Shown here one piece after another: positions 44,313 through 54,333 of a stretch of DNA of 64,000 bases (position 1 is its first letter; each line of letters begins with the position of its first letter). The position numbers were made by a program, and so were the translations under genes. This DNA comes from Corticimicrobacter populi (GTDB taxonomy: Bacteria; Pseudomonadota; Gammaproteobacteria; Burkholderiales; Burkholderiaceae_B): NCBI RefSeq assembly GCF_003123725.1, contig NZ_QETA01000009.1, positions 20,713 through 84,712 on the forward strand, given 5' to 3'. The notes beneath the pieces were generated by a model that was not told where the DNA came from, made no database searches, and was given only the letters and a program-made list of their open reading frames with translations.

Positions 44313-45116
44313 CTACTGCGCGGCCTGGCTGGCTCGCTCCAGCCGACTATTGAACATATCGAGCGGCATGGCACCCGCCACACGGGTGCCATCCTCGAAG
44401 AACACGGCAGGCGTGCCCCGGATATTGAGTGTCCGGGCCAGTGCAGTCCAGTCCTGCAGCGGCGCGTCGCAACTGGCCTGGGCCGGCGTGCGCCCCTTGA
44501 GCATCCACTCGTCCCAGACCTTGCCCTGGTCCTTGGCGCACCAGACATTGGTGGCCTTGGTGACGGAATCAGGCCCCAGGATGGGCAGCAGGAACGTATG
44601 GATGGTCAGGTTATCGACCTCCTCGAGCGTCTTGCGCAGGGCCTTGCAATAGCCACAGTTGGGATCCTCGAAAATCGCAACCTGCCGGGAGCCGTCACCC
44701 TTGACCTGGCGAATCGACAGCTCCGTCGGCAAGTCACTGAAATCGATGGCACTGAGGGCTTCCTTGCGCGCACGGGTGACATCTTCGCGCGTCTTGGCAT
44801 CGATCAGCGAACCATTCAGCACGAAGTTGACCTCGGGATCAACGTAGACCAGTTCATCGTCGAGTTGGACTTCATACAGGCCATAGGGCGTCGGGTTCAC
44901 GGCCGTGGCCTTCAAGCCGTCGAAGCGGGCCTCGAAGCGCTGCTTGACGGCCTCGGCCTCCGCACCGTCTACAGCGGTAGTGGCGGCCCAGACCGCTGGT
45001 GCAGCCAGCACGCCCATCAGCGACAGCGCGCAGGCAGCGGCCACCCTGGTCAGACGCCGTGCATGATGCAGGCCGGTCGTGAGGCGGCCGGAGCGGCCCA
45101 TATCGTGTCTATGCAT
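44313..45116 (-). CDS. dsbC: Thiol:disulfide interchange protein DsbC
   Basis: This periplasmic disulfide isomerase has about 267 residues. The N-terminus (about 45 residues with a hydrophobic stretch ending A-V-W-A-A) is the signal sequence. Then comes the dimerisation domain and a thioredoxin fold with the active site N-C-G-Y-C-K and the cis-Pro R-G-T-P-A-V-F. A second Cys pair (W-C-A-K and S-C-D-A) matches DsbC. The ATG at 45116 with AGGA upstream is preferred. It follows the ubiH-like gene on the same strand with a 37-base gap. Confidence 0.94.
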   Translation of the reverse strand: MHRHDMGRSGRLTTGLHHARRLTRVAAACALSLMGVLAAPAVWAATTAVDGAEAEAVKQRFEARFDGLKATAVNPTPYGLYEVQLDDELVYVDPEVNFVLNGSLIDAKTREDVTRARKEALSAIDFSDLPTELSIRQVKGDGSRQVAIFEDPNCGYCKALRKTLEEVDNLTIHTFLLPILGPDSVTKATNVWCAKDQGKVWDEWMLKGRTPAQASCDAPLQDWTALARTLNIRGTPAVFFEDGTRVAGAMPLDMFNSRLERASQAAQ

Positions 45117-45153
45117 ATCCTGTCCTTGGCTTTTATGTCCCGTCTGCCCGGCG

Positions 45154-46347
45154 TCAACCCTGGCCGGCGGCATTGTCGATGAGTGCCCGCTTGATGAACG
45201 GCAAGCGTTCGACCAGCTCCATGCCCTGGTTGCGCAGCCAGACCAGCGGCACCTGCTCCGAAGAAAACAGGCTGTGCAGTCCGTGCGTAGCCAGCTTCAT
45301 GGCGCGCAGCGGTGCTGCCCGTGCCCGGCGATAGCGACTCAATACTCTTTCGTCTCCGGCATGCCGGAAAGGTTCCCGACCGGCCACGGCATCGACCAGC
45401 GCACGGACATCGCCCAGCCCCAGGTTGAGACCCTGGCCGGCCAGCGGATGGACGCGATGCCCGGCATCGCTGACCAGGGCTAACCCCGGTCCGGTCATGC
45501 TGCTGGTCTGTTCCAGGAACAGCGGAAAGCCATGCACCCCGCTGCGTACCCGCAGATGCCCCAGCCGACCTGAGGTCAGCACCGCCAGGCGCTCGGCCAG
45601 GAAGGTTTCCTGCTGCGCCTGCGGCCAGCCCAGCAGGGCACGAGCCTGATCCTGCGGCATGGACCAGACCAGCGACACCAGGTGGCGACCTCCACGCGTA
45701 TCCGGCAGGGGCAGCAGGGCCACGATGCCCTCCTCGGAAAACCACTGGCAGGCCACGCCCTGATGCGGCAGTTCGGCCTCGAGATGGGTCACGATCCCCA
45801 TTTCGCCATAGGCGTGGGAGTCGACCGCCAAACCGGATGCCGCCCGGACGGCCGAGCGCGCACCATCGGCGGCCACCACCAGGTCGGCCCGCAATGCCGG
45901 CCCCTGGTCGAGTTCGAGAATCGACGCCTGACCGTCATGGTGCCAGCCGGTGCAACGCCTGTCGTGCCAGGTCAGGCCCGACATCAATGCCGCCTGCGCC
46001 AGAGTGCGTTCGAGCAGCCCTGCCTCGACGATCCAGGCCAGCGCGGGCCGGGCAGCCTGCCAGGCTTCCAGCGTGACCTTGCCCTGCTGGTCACCATGCA
46101 CTTCCATGGCCTGCACCGGCGTAACGCGATTGGCAGGCAACACATCCCAGACGCCCAGCCCTGCCAGGAAAGACTGGCTTTCCGGCGACAGCGCATAGAC
46201 ACGCGGGTGATACTCATCCAGATCAGGCGGCTGCATGTCGGGACGTGGCCCGACCAGCGCAACCTGCTGCCCACGGCGCGCCAGCGCCAGGGCTGTCCCC
46301 AGCCCGGCAATGCCGCTGCCGGCCACCAGAATCGAGGTTTTTTTCAT
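45154..46347 (-). CDS. UbiH/UbiF/Coq6-family FAD monooxygenase
   Basis: This 397-residue flavoprotein likely hydroxylates the ubiquinone ring. The FAD-binding G-S-G-I-A-G-L-G motif lies at the N-terminus, V-V-A-A-D-G-A-R-S-A-V-R in the middle, and L-V-S-D-A-G-H-R-V-H-P-L-A-G-Q-G in the C-terminal part. All three are typical of the family. Which of the ring positions (C5, C6 or C1) it modifies cannot be decided from sequence alone. The ATG at 46347 is chosen over a TTG three codons earlier. It lies 12 bases behind mltA. Confidence 0.88.
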   Translation of the reverse strand: MKKTSILVAGSGIAGLGTALALARRGQQVALVGPRPDMQPPDLDEYHPRVYALSPESQSFLAGLGVWDVLPANRVTPVQAMEVHGDQQGKVTLEAWQAARPALAWIVEAGLLERTLAQAALMSGLTWHDRRCTGWHHDGQASILELDQGPALRADLVVAADGARSAVRAASGLAVDSHAYGEMGIVTHLEAELPHQGVACQWFSEEGIVALLPLPDTRGGRHLVSLVWSMPQDQARALLGWPQAQQETFLAERLAVLTSGRLGHLRVRSGVHGFPLFLEQTSSMTGPGLALVSDAGHRVHPLAGQGLNLGLGDVRALVDAVAGREPFRHAGDERVLSRYRRARAAPLRAMKLATHGLHSLFSSEQVPLVWLRNQGMELVERLPFIKRALIDNAAGQG

Positions 46348-46359
46348 GTCAGCCAACCC

Positions 46360-47706
46360 TCATCGCGCCGAAGGCGTGCCCGCAGCACGGGGCCAGAGCA
46401 CCCACATGCGGCCGTTCTGTTTCATGCGACCAGCGATGTTGCCGGCCTCTTCGCCGTAACCCCAGTAGAAGTCGGCACGCGCCGCCCCCTTGATGGCCGC
46501 CCCGGTATCCTGGGCGAAAACCAGCCGGTTGAGCGGACGGGCGTCGCCCGGCCAGGTCGTCGACAGGAACACAGGCGTGCCCAGCGGCACGAACTGGGTA
46601 TCGACGGCAATCGACCGACGCTCTGTGAGCGGCAGCGAATAGGCACCCTTGGGGCCGGCAGCCTCATCGGCAATCGCCTCTTCGCGGAAGAAGACCACGG
46701 CCGGATTGACGCTGAGCATTTCCTCGACGCGATGCGGATTGTCGCGCGCCCAGGCGCGGATGCCCTGCATCGAGGCCTGACCGGCAGTCAATTCGCCCTT
46801 CTGTATCAGCCAGCGGCCGATCGACTGGAACGGCTGGCCATTGTGATTGGCATAGGCCAGCCGGATTGTGCTGCCAGCGCCCGGCCCATCGGCCAGATAG
46901 GCACGGCCCGACCCCTGGATCTGCAGGAAGGCAGCATCGACAGGGTCGTTGACCCAGACGATCGCAGCCGGCTGCCGGCCGGCTGACTGCAACTGCACGC
47001 GCGTGTCGTAGGGAATGACACGATTGCCATCGAGCTTGCCGCGCACACGCTTGCCAGCCAGTTCGGGATAGAGCCCGCCCAGATCGATGGTGAGCAGGTC
47101 ATCCGGCACGGCATACAGCGGCCACTGAAACTGTCCGCCACGCTGGCGCGACGCTACAACCAGGGGCTCGTAGTAACCGGTGACCGTATTGGTGGCAACC
47201 TTGCCGCCCGCATCGTGCAAGCGCCAGGGACGCAGGTGCTGCTGCAGGAAGGCGCGCACCTGGGCCGTCGAGGCCGCACCGGGCTGCTGTGCCTGGCGTT
47301 GCGCAGCCGCGCAGACAGGTTGCCAGACAGGCGGCGTGGCGCGCGCAGGCAGGGTCAGCCCGCCGGAAATCGGGCGCATCAGCCCCTGGCAGTTGAGCAG
47401 GAAAGCCTGCCAGACCTGCTCCAGCTCATCAGCCTGCCAGCCCGGCATCTCGGACCAGTCGGCAGCCACGAAACGACCCGCCAGATTGCGGGCCGGGCTA
47501 TCGGGCAGCGGTTGCGTGGGCACCGACAGGACACTGCCCGGTGCCGGCGTTGCGGTGGACGGTGACGTGGCGACGGTGCCGCCACTGTCGGTCGCCGGAC
47601 TGCCCGGCTGGGAAGGGCCATACGAAACCGTGGTACAGGCGGTCAGCCAGCCGACCATGGACAGCGTCGCCAGACGCTTGATGCAGGATGATGCGTTGTA
47701 TTTCAT
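46360..47706 (-). CDS. mltA: Membrane-bound lytic murein transglycosylase A
   Basis: This 448-residue lipoprotein cleaves peptidoglycan glycan strands to leave 1,6-anhydro ends. The lipobox L-T-A-C24 follows a short signal. The MltA domain shows T-V-T-G-Y-Y-E-P-L, and the 3D domain at the end has V-F-A-Q-D-T-G-A-A-I-K-G with the catalytic Asp. Both are intact. The ATG at 47706 starts right before the signal. The gene precedes the ubiH-like gene and follows apaG by 12 bases. Confidence 0.94.
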   Translation of the reverse strand: MKYNASSCIKRLATLSMVGWLTACTTVSYGPSQPGSPATDSGGTVATSPSTATPAPGSVLSVPTQPLPDSPARNLAGRFVAADWSEMPGWQADELEQVWQAFLLNCQGLMRPISGGLTLPARATPPVWQPVCAAAQRQAQQPGAASTAQVRAFLQQHLRPWRLHDAGGKVATNTVTGYYEPLVVASRQRGGQFQWPLYAVPDDLLTIDLGGLYPELAGKRVRGKLDGNRVIPYDTRVQLQSAGRQPAAIVWVNDPVDAAFLQIQGSGRAYLADGPGAGSTIRLAYANHNGQPFQSIGRWLIQKGELTAGQASMQGIRAWARDNPHRVEEMLSVNPAVVFFREEAIADEAAGPKGAYSLPLTERRSIAVDTQFVPLGTPVFLSTTWPGDARPLNRLVFAQDTGAAIKGAARADFYWGYGEEAGNIAGRMKQNGRMWVLWPRAAGTPSAR

Positions 47707-47718
47707 GAATGAATCCAC

Positions 47719-48093
47719 TCAATGCAGCACATTGGGCACTGCCAGGACAAACTCGGCGATCGGCACGTCGAACGGGATGCCGTTCTCGCCGACGCAATGA
47801 TAGGCACCGCGCATCGTACCGACAGGGGTACGCAGTGGACAGGCGCTGGTGTATTCGAAGACTTCGCCAGGGGCCAGCAACGGCTGCTTGCCGACCACGC
47901 CCAGGCCGCGCACTTCCTCGACCCGCTGGTCGGCATCGGTGATGATCCAGTGCCGGCTGATGATCTGGGCCGGCTGCGATCCCCTGTTGACGACCTGCAC
48001 CGTGTAGGCGAATACATACTGGGGCTGGGCAGGATCGGATTCGTCGGGCAGGTATTGCGGCACGACCGTGACGCTCAAGTCATAGGTTTTCAC
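47719..48093 (-). CDS. apaG: ApaG (Co2+/Mg2+ efflux-associated protein)
   Basis: This is a 124-residue single-domain protein with the immunoglobulin-like ApaG fold. The conserved parts are [42 protein letters not shown] and F-D-V-P-I-A-E-F. Its biochemical role is unclear; E. coli mutants have altered cobalt resistance. It is divergent from rpe (82-base gap) and heads the apaG-mltA-ubiH-dsbC row. Confidence 0.95.
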   Translation of the reverse strand: MKTYDLSVTVVPQYLPDESDPAQPQYVFAYTVQVVNRGSQPAQIISRHWIITDADQRVEEVRGLGVVGKQPLLAPGEVFEYTSACPLRTPVGTMRGAYHCVGENGIPFDVPIAEFVLAVPNVLH

Positions 48094-48175
48094 GGAACAA
48101 CATCCCCATGGCGCAAAGGCAAACTACAATGATGACATAGATTCGTCCATTTGCCTTTGCCGACTCCCACCCGCC

Positions 48176-48898
48176 ATGTCAGTTATTGCAACACCCCAAT
48201 CCCTGCCGCCCGCGCGTATCGCGCCGAGCATCCTGTCCGCCGACTTTGCCTGCCTGGGCGAAGAGGTCCGCAACGTCCTGGCTGCCGGTGCCGACTGGAT
48301 TCACTTCGACGTGATGGACAACCATTTCGTCCCCAACCTGACCATCGGCCCGATGGTGTGCGAAGCCATCAGACCGCACGTCGGGCAGGCTCCCATCGAC
48401 GTACACCTGATGGTCGAGCCGGTCGATGCGCTGGTGCCGATGTTCGCCAAGGCAGGTGCCAGCCTGATCAGCTTTCATCCCGAAGCCTCGCGCCACGTCG
48501 ATCGCACCCTGAGCCTGATCCGCGATCACGGCTGCCAGGCCGGACTGGTCTTCAATCCGGCCACGCCGCTGGACTGGATGGATCACGTCATGGACAAGCT
48601 CGACCTGGTGCTGCTGATGTCGGTCAATCCGGGGTTCGGCGGCCAGAAGTTCCTGCCCTCGACCCTGCCGAAGCTGCGTGCCGTACGCCAGCGCATCGAC
48701 CAGTGGATGCAGCAGGGTGGCCAGCCCATCGCGCTCGAAGTCGATGGTGGCGTCAAGGCCGACAATATCGCTGAAATCCGTGCTGCCGGTGCAGACACAT
48801 TCGTGGCCGGCTCGGCCATCTTCGGCCAGTCCGACTACGCAGCCAGCATCTCGGCCATGCGCGCCGAAATCCTCAAGGCTGACAGCCTGCAGGCCTGA
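48176..48898 (+). CDS. rpe: Ribulose-phosphate 3-epimerase
   Basis: This 240-residue TIM-barrel enzyme interconverts ribulose-5-phosphate and xylulose-5-phosphate. The signatures are P-S-I-L-S-A-D-F, the metal-site [31 protein letters not shown] and V-D-G-G-V. It is followed 90 bases later by gph on the same strand. The rpe-gph pairing is common in proteobacteria, in front of trpEGDC in Burkholderiales, but here the next genes are cca and slt on the other strand. Confidence 0.97.
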   Translation: MSVIATPQSLPPARIAPSILSADFACLGEEVRNVLAAGADWIHFDVMDNHFVPNLTIGPMVCEAIRPHVGQAPIDVHLMVEPVDALVPMFAKAGASLISFHPEASRHVDRTLSLIRDHGCQAGLVFNPATPLDWMDHVMDKLDLVLLMSVNPGFGGQKFLPSTLPKLRAVRQRIDQWMQQGGQPIALEVDGGVKADNIAEIRAAGADTFVAGSAIFGQSDYAASISAMRAEILKADSLQA

Positions 48899-48988
48899 CA
48901 CGTCGACGATCCCTGCAACCTGACACGCCAACTGCCCGAGCACCAGTTTTCCCTGCCATCATCCTGCCAGCCGAGGACAACCACGGAC

Positions 48989-49738
48989 ATGACCGACTCC
49001 CTCTCCGCCATCCGCGCCGACGCACAGACTGACCATGCCGATACGGGCAGCGGCATCCGTGCCGTGCTGCTCGATCTCGACGGCACCCTGCTCGACACCA
49101 TCACCGACCTGGCCGTGGCAGTCAACGCCATGCGCACCGATCTCGGCCTGCCCACCCTGCCGCAGGACCTGATCGCCACCTATGTCGGCAAGGGTGCAGA
49201 AGACCTGGTTCAGCGCTCACTGGACAGCGGCCTGGAAGCCGAGCATCAGGCCGATGCAGCACGCCAGGCAGAAGGGCTGGCACTGTTTCAGACACACTAT
49301 GCCCGCGTCAATGGCGAACAGGCCCTGCCCTATCCTGGCGTACTGGACGGGCTGGCAGCCTTGCAGGCAGCGGGCCTGAAACTGGCCGTGGTCACCAACA
49401 AGCCGACGGCCTTCACTTTGCCGCTGCTGGAGCGTACAGGCCTGACGCACTGGTTCGAGGTCATCGTGAGCGGCGACACCTGCCCCCGCAAGAAGCCCGA
49501 TCCCATGCCGTTGCAGCACGCCTGCGACCTGCTCGGCATCGCCCCCGGCGAAGCCGTCATGATCGGTGACTCGGTCAATGATGCCCTGTCGGCGCGTGCC
49601 GCCGGCATGCCGGTGCTGATCCTGCCCTATGGCTACAACGAAGGCCACGATGTCGCCACGCTGGACGCCGATGCCGTGATTCCGTCCATGGAAGCCATTG
49701 CGGGCTGGATTTCGCAGCGATCAGGCCACCCGAAGTAA
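48989..49738 (+). CDS. gph: Phosphoglycolate phosphatase
   Basis: This 249-residue HAD-superfamily phosphatase removes phosphate from 2-phosphoglycolate, a by-product of DNA repair. The nucleophile motif L-L-D-L-D-G-T-L-L-D-T is at residues about 29-39. Motif II is V-V-T-N-K-P-T, and the C-terminal motif is M-I-G-D-S-V-N-D. The first 20 residues are an extra, less conserved stretch. The trp genes often found downstream in this group are missing from this place. Confidence 0.94.
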   Translation: MTDSLSAIRADAQTDHADTGSGIRAVLLDLDGTLLDTITDLAVAVNAMRTDLGLPTLPQDLIATYVGKGAEDLVQRSLDSGLEAEHQADAARQAEGLALFQTHYARVNGEQALPYPGVLDGLAALQAAGLKLAVVTNKPTAFTLPLLERTGLTHWFEVIVSGDTCPRKKPDPMPLQHACDLLGIAPGEAVMIGDSVNDALSARAAGMPVLILPYGYNEGHDVATLDADAVIPSMEAIAGWISQRSGHPK

Positions 49739-49752
49739 ACCTCGCTCAGGCG

Positions 49753-50964
49753 CTACGCAGCCGCAATCGCCTGTACCCGAGCCATCCGCACGGCATCCTT
49801 GATCGCACCACCATCGCGCCCGCATTGCCGGGCGATGGCCCCGGCATCGACCAGCCGGGCCGCTGCCAGTGCGCGCTGCCATGCAGCCAGATCAACTGGC
49901 AGGCAAAGTGCGGCCGCATCCAATAACTGTTCGAAACGTGCCGGCTTGCGCAGAGCATCGCCGTACTCCATGATCCGCCACTGTTGCTCAGGCGTACCTG
50001 AGGTCGGCAGGTCTGCCAGCAGGGTCTGCAGCAGACGGGCCATATCTGCGCACTCGGAAGGCACCCGCAGGCGCGCGCTCAGTGCAACCACATCTGCGGC
50101 CCCGCTCACCAGCAACGCATAGCGCGAGGCCTGCGGCAGGCCTGCCTGTGCGGCGGCATCCAGGATCTGCCATGCAGTTGTCTGCGCACGATCCTCTGCG
50201 ATTGCAACCATTGTGCCAGCGCTGCCCGGCGTACCCAGTACGACGTCCTGCGGTTCAACAGCCCTCAACGGTTCCGCTGCCATCTTGCCGGACTGCCACG
50301 GCAGCACAGGCCTTCCCAGCCCCGGCATGATCCGCTCAAGCGCGCCCACCTGTGCAAGCAGGGCCAACATGCGTGCCGGCTGGGCCGATATCAATCCGCG
50401 CGACAATTCCTGCCAGACTCGTTCCGGCACCAGGGCATCGACTTCGCCCTCATCAACCATGCGCCGGCACAGCGCCAGGGTTTCGGGAGCCACCGAGAAA
50501 TCGACGAAACGGGCCATGAAACGGGCCAATCGGAGAATGCGTACCGGGTCCTCCATGAAGGCCTCGCCCACATGCCGGAAAATCCGGGCCTCAACATCGG
50601 CCGCACCGCCCAGTGGGTCGTATAACTGGCCGTACACATCGCGGGCAATGGCATTGACGGTCAAATCACGTCGGCGCAGGTCATCGGCCAGCGACACATC
50701 GGTGCCCGTATGAAACGTGAAGCCACGGTAACCACGCCCGGACTTGCGTTCGGTACGGGCCAGCGCATATTCCTCATGTGTCTGCGGATGCAGGAAAACC
50801 GGAAAATCCCCGCCCACCGGCAGAAAGCCCCGACGCGCCATCTCTTCGGGGGTCGTGCCGACGACGACCCAATCATGATCGCCCGGTTGCAGCCCCAGCA
50901 AGCCATCACGCACCACGCCGCCCACGGCATAGACCTGGAGGCCGACCAACGGGTCGGCCTGCAT
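49753..50964 (-). CDS. cca: CCA tRNA nucleotidyltransferase
   Basis: This enzyme of about 403 residues adds or repairs the 3'-CCA end of tRNAs. The class II signature is at the N-terminus: Y-A-V-G-G-V-V-R-D, then H-D-W-V-V-V-G, then [10 protein letters not shown]. The C-terminal half does not show the H-x-x-D phosphohydrolase motif of the E. coli multifunctional enzyme, so I predict nucleotidyl transfer without the HD activities. The ATG at 50964 has GAGG 6 bases upstream. A GTG at 50979 overlapping the slt stop is the alternative. Confidence 0.9.
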   Translation of the reverse strand: MQADPLVGLQVYAVGGVVRDGLLGLQPGDHDWVVVGTTPEEMARRGFLPVGGDFPVFLHPQTHEEYALARTERKSGRGYRGFTFHTGTDVSLADDLRRRDLTVNAIARDVYGQLYDPLGGAADVEARIFRHVGEAFMEDPVRILRLARFMARFVDFSVAPETLALCRRMVDEGEVDALVPERVWQELSRGLISAQPARMLALLAQVGALERIMPGLGRPVLPWQSGKMAAEPLRAVEPQDVVLGTPGSAGTMVAIAEDRAQTTAWQILDAAAQAGLPQASRYALLVSGAADVVALSARLRVPSECADMARLLQTLLADLPTSGTPEQQWRIMEYGDALRKPARFEQLLDAAALCLPVDLAAWQRALAAARLVDAGAIARQCGRDGGAIKDAVRMARVQAIAAA

Positions 50965-50975
50965 GGATGCCTCGG

Positions 50976-53024
50976 TCACGGCAGTGCCACCGTTGTCTGC
51001 GTCGAAGGTTCGATATAGCCCAGGCGGGTCTTGAGCGACTGCGGCTGGCCCGAGAACAGTGCGGCGTAGTAGACCGCATTGGACAGTACTTTCTGCACGT
51101 AGTCGCGGGTTTCGGTAAACGGGATCGTCTCGGCGAAGATCGCCCCTTCGACACGGTGCGTCAGGCTGGCACGCCAGCGCACGGAGCGTCCGGGGCCGGC
51201 GTTGTAGCCGGCACTGGCCAATACCTGAGAACCGCCCAGGTCTGTCAGCACCATGTTGAGATAATTGGTGCCCAGCAGCGTATTGACATCGAAGTCATTG
51301 ACCTTGGACGGGTGAAAATCCGACATGCCGATCTTGCGGGCCACCCAGCGGGCCGTGGCCGGCATCAATTGCATCAGGCCCGAGGCACCCACCGTCGAGC
51401 GCGCATTGCTGACAAAACGCGACTCCTGGCGGATCAGCCCGTACACCCAGGCCGGATCGAGGTCGATCTGGCGGGCCTGGGCCGTGACGCGCCCCTCGAA
51501 GGGCGCGATGTAGCGCTGGTTGAAATCAAACTGCCCCTGCGTCAGTTCGGACGTATTGACGACACGATCATAGATGCCTTCCTGACGTGCATACTCGGCG
51601 GCCGCCAGCAACTGGCGATCGTTCATGCCGCGCAGCGAGAAATTCCATTCCGGCACGGCTTCGCGCCGCCAGCCCTGGTGGAACAGCGACACGGCGCGAC
51701 GCAGCCCCGGATGGGATTGCGCCTCGGCCAGCTCCTGCGGGGACACGGGCGCGGCACGCTGGGGGGGGGCAATGGTGCGTCCCAGCTCTTCGGCCGCCAA
51801 TTGCCCATAGAAACCGAACCGGTCGGCAATGCGTGCGTAGGCAGCCTGGGCCGCCTGGGTCTGCCCCTGGGCCGCCTGCCCGCGCGCGCGCCAGTAGATC
51901 CAGTTGTCGGCTTCGCGCTCGTCTGCAGGCATGGCATCGATGGCCCCCATCACCCAGCCCCAGTCGATGGTCGGCTGGCGCAGCGCGGCGCGCACGCGCC
52001 AGGCCTGGTTGTAGGGTGCGATGCGGGCCTCCAGACCGGCCTCGCGATACCAGTCGTGGGCACGCGGGTCCAGGTTGAGCGCCGCAATCAGGGCAAACTG
52101 GCTGCGCAGCCAGGCCAGATCGGTCTTGGGCAGATGAGCGGCCCATTGATCTCGCAGATAGGTATCGCCAACATCGCGGTCCTTGCGGGCCAGTCGGGCC
52201 AGCGCAATCAGCACCAGTTCGCGATCCAGGGCGCTGGCAGCCGGACGAGGCTGCAGCGCCAGCCACTGCATCGGTTCCTTGAGAATGGCATCGTAGGTCT
52301 TGAGCCGCTCGGCATCGAACAGATAGCGGGCATAGCGCCGCGCCTGCGGTAGTTCGTTGACCTCGATGGCATCACGCAAAAGCGTCGTGAGATGTGCGTT
52401 TTGCACAATGCCGGCCGACACCAGCCGGTTCATCATCGACCAGCAGGCATTACCGGGCCGGTGCGCCGCCAGCGCCTCGCTGGCATTGACCGCTTGCCCG
52501 GTCGCCTGCGCCGCCTCGATCCGGGCGCACTGTACCTGCGCATCATTGACCTGATGCACATCGAGTTGCAGCGCCTTGCTGTAATTGCCCAGTCGCACCT
52601 CGGCCAGCACCCAGTCACGCAGGATGCGGTCCGCCAGGAACGTACCGGGATAGCGCTTCAGGAACTCGCTGGCCTGCTCTTCGGGCAAGGGTGCCCGCTG
52701 TGCCAGGCGACTGCGCAGCCACCAGTACTCGACATAGATCTGCAAGGGATCACCCTGCGCCGCCTGCAGAGCCGTATCCAGCTTTGCCTGCTGCTTGCGA
52801 TCATAGGCCTCGCGGGCCTGGATCACGGCCTCGGAAATCTGTGCGGCCGGCACCGCCGTGGACATGGGTGCCAGCGTGGGATCGAGCGACGCCAGTTGCT
52901 GCGCCTGCACACTGCACGCCAGCCCCAGGCCGGCCACCAGATGCGCGGCCAGCGCCATGGCCCTGCGCGGCATACCCGGCACGGCGGATTTCTGATACCG
53001 TCTGGTCTTTGCCCCGAACTCCAT
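50976..53024 (-). CDS. slt: Soluble lytic murein transglycosylase
   Basis: This 682-residue periplasmic enzyme has a signal region ending S-V-Q-A-Q, a long alpha-superhelical ring domain and a C-terminal goose-lysozyme-type domain. The catalytic Glu is in I-R-Q-E-S-R-F, followed by [13 protein letters not shown] and the late G-P-G-R. GGAGG just upstream fixes the ATG at 53024; longer frames are artefacts. A run of nine C occurs in the coding strand (51761-51769), within I-A-P-P-Q. The start is only 15 bases from that of the divergent folate gene. Confidence 0.94.
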   Translation of the reverse strand: MEFGAKTRRYQKSAVPGMPRRAMALAAHLVAGLGLACSVQAQQLASLDPTLAPMSTAVPAAQISEAVIQAREAYDRKQQAKLDTALQAAQGDPLQIYVEYWWLRSRLAQRAPLPEEQASEFLKRYPGTFLADRILRDWVLAEVRLGNYSKALQLDVHQVNDAQVQCARIEAAQATGQAVNASEALAAHRPGNACWSMMNRLVSAGIVQNAHLTTLLRDAIEVNELPQARRYARYLFDAERLKTYDAILKEPMQWLALQPRPAASALDRELVLIALARLARKDRDVGDTYLRDQWAAHLPKTDLAWLRSQFALIAALNLDPRAHDWYREAGLEARIAPYNQAWRVRAALRQPTIDWGWVMGAIDAMPADEREADNWIYWRARGQAAQGQTQAAQAAYARIADRFGFYGQLAAEELGRTIAPPQRAAPVSPQELAEAQSHPGLRRAVSLFHQGWRREAVPEWNFSLRGMNDRQLLAAAEYARQEGIYDRVVNTSELTQGQFDFNQRYIAPFEGRVTAQARQIDLDPAWVYGLIRQESRFVSNARSTVGASGLMQLMPATARWVARKIGMSDFHPSKVNDFDVNTLLGTNYLNMVLTDLGGSQVLASAGYNAGPGRSVRWRASLTHRVEGAIFAETIPFTETRDYVQKVLSNAVYYAALFSGQPQSLKTRLGYIEPSTQTTVALP

Positions 53025-53039
53025 GGCACCTCCACGATC

Positions 53040-53663
53040 ATGAATACCTGCAACACCGCACAGGATAACGCAGACACGCTGCGAAAGCGATTGCGCGATG
53101 CCCGCGCCAAAACCACGTCCGAAGAGCGCAACAACAGCGGCCTGCGCATCCGTGCGCGCCTGCACACCTGGCTGGCGATACACCTGTCGGAACGCCCCGA
53201 AGACAGCCCGCCACCGGTGATTGCCGCCTACTGGCCCCTGGAGCTGGAGCCCGATCTGCGCCCGCTGCTGCGCAAATGGGACCAGGAAGAAGGCCATACG
53301 CTGGCACTGCCGGTCATCGACCAGCCCGGCCAGCCGCTGCGCTTTCGCCAATGGACAACGGATACGCCCATGCAGACAGGCCTGCACGGCATCGAGGAGC
53401 CGGCCGAAGGCCAGTGGCTGACGCCCGACATCATCCTGGTGCCAACGCTGGGCTACACCCGCGAGGCCGACCGGCTAGGCTATGGCGGCGGCTACTATGA
53501 CCGCACCCTGGCCGCATTGCGCGATGATGGTCACGCCTTCGTGACCATCGGCGTGGCCTGGTCGATCGGCGAGTTCAAGCGCAAGGATCACCCGCCTGCC
53601 GATCATGACTTCAGGCTCGATGCCATTGCCACCGAAGCCAAATGGGTGCCCGAAGCACCCTGA
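53040..53663 (+). CDS. 5-formyltetrahydrofolate cyclo-ligase
   Basis: This 207-residue enzyme turns 5-formyl-THF into 5,10-methenyl-THF using ATP. The family features are R-K-R-L-R-D-A-R near the N-terminus, I-A-A-Y-W-P-L-E-L-E-P-D in the middle, and the C-terminal phosphate loop G-Y-G-G-G-Y-Y-D-R-T-L with I-G-V-A-W-S. The start is the ATG that leaves a 15-base gap to slt; the upstream frame extension overlaps slt and is rejected. In many bacteria this gene is next to the 6S RNA gene, and no such RNA is visible here. Confidence 0.92.
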   Translation: MNTCNTAQDNADTLRKRLRDARAKTTSEERNNSGLRIRARLHTWLAIHLSERPEDSPPPVIAAYWPLELEPDLRPLLRKWDQEEGHTLALPVIDQPGQPLRFRQWTTDTPMQTGLHGIEEPAEGQWLTPDIILVPTLGYTREADRLGYGGGYYDRTLAALRDDGHAFVTIGVAWSIGEFKRKDHPPADHDFRLDAIATEAKWVPEAP

Positions 53664-53669
53664 CAGCCC

Positions 53670-54236
53670 TCAGCCTGCTGCCGTCTCGAAAACCTGCCAC
53701 ATGGCCTCGAGGCGGCGCTCGAACTTGTCAGCCCCACCATAGATCAGCTCGGACTGCAGCGCATCGATCAAGCCCATATAGGTCAGCGTCAGCGTTTCGA
53801 TGGTCAGGCCGCGACGGTTCTCGGCCAGCGGAGAACCCTTGATCGCCGTACGGATGATGTCTTCAAGATTGTCCATGAAGACATGCATCGGCTCCATCAC
53901 CGCATCATAGATATGCAGGGGGGGAGCCAGCAACGCCTTGAACCAGAAGGCCACATGCTCGGAATTTTCGTATCGCGTGCGAATGTCCTGCAGGTAGGCC
54001 CGCAATTGCCCGACCGCACCCTGGCCGCCATGCAGCACCTGACCGGCATGTTCCAGCTCGGCCTCCACCAGTCTGGGGATCAGGCTGAGATACAGCTCAT
54101 CCTTGCTCTGAAAATGCGCATAGATGGAGGGCTTTTTGATACCGACATCCGCAGCGATCTCGGCCAGCGACGTTGCATCGAAGCCCTGCCTGGCAAAGCG
54201 GGCCAGTGCAGCATCCTGCAGGCGAATGGCGGTCAT
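53670..54236 (-). CDS. TetR-family transcriptional regulator
   Basis: This 188-residue protein has an N-terminal helix-turn-helix (T-S-L-A-E-I-A-A-D-V-G-I and K-P-S-I-Y-A-H-F-Q-S-K-D-E-L). A helical ligand domain of the AcrR/FadR-like kind follows. It lies 97 bases downstream of, and on the same strand as, the catecholate receptor gene, and its likely operator is the double palindrome upstream of that receptor. If so, it represses its own operon. The ligand cannot be read from the sequence. Confidence 0.88.
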   Translation of the reverse strand: MTAIRLQDAALARFARQGFDATSLAEIAADVGIKKPSIYAHFQSKDELYLSLIPRLVEAELEHAGQVLHGGQGAVGQLRAYLQDIRTRYENSEHVAFWFKALLAPPLHIYDAVMEPMHVFMDNLEDIIRTAIKGSPLAENRRGLTIETLTLTYMGLIDALQSELIYGGADKFERRLEAMWQVFETAAG

Positions 54237-54293
54237 GGTCTATCCGGTGGCGATGAAAGCGGCCATCGTAGCATGGCCCTGCCCCCCACCCGA

Positions 54294-54328
54294 ATGGCAG
54301 GCCCGGCCGGGTGGGCCAGGCCTGCCAT
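54294..54328 (-). terminator. Hairpin between receptor and TetR genes
   Basis: A perfect 10-bp stem (ATGGCAGGCC / GGCCTGCCAT) encloses a 15-base GC-rich loop, 6 bases after the receptor stop. No U-tract follows, so it may stabilise the 3' end or partly attenuate rather than terminate. Confidence 0.4.
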
Positions 54329-54333
54329 CCAGC

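Noticed and set aside
52981..53100. 6S RNA gene near the folate cyclo-ligase, as in enterobacteria
   Set aside because: The space is occupied by the slt and cyclo-ligase coding starts. No 6S-like long hairpin was visible.
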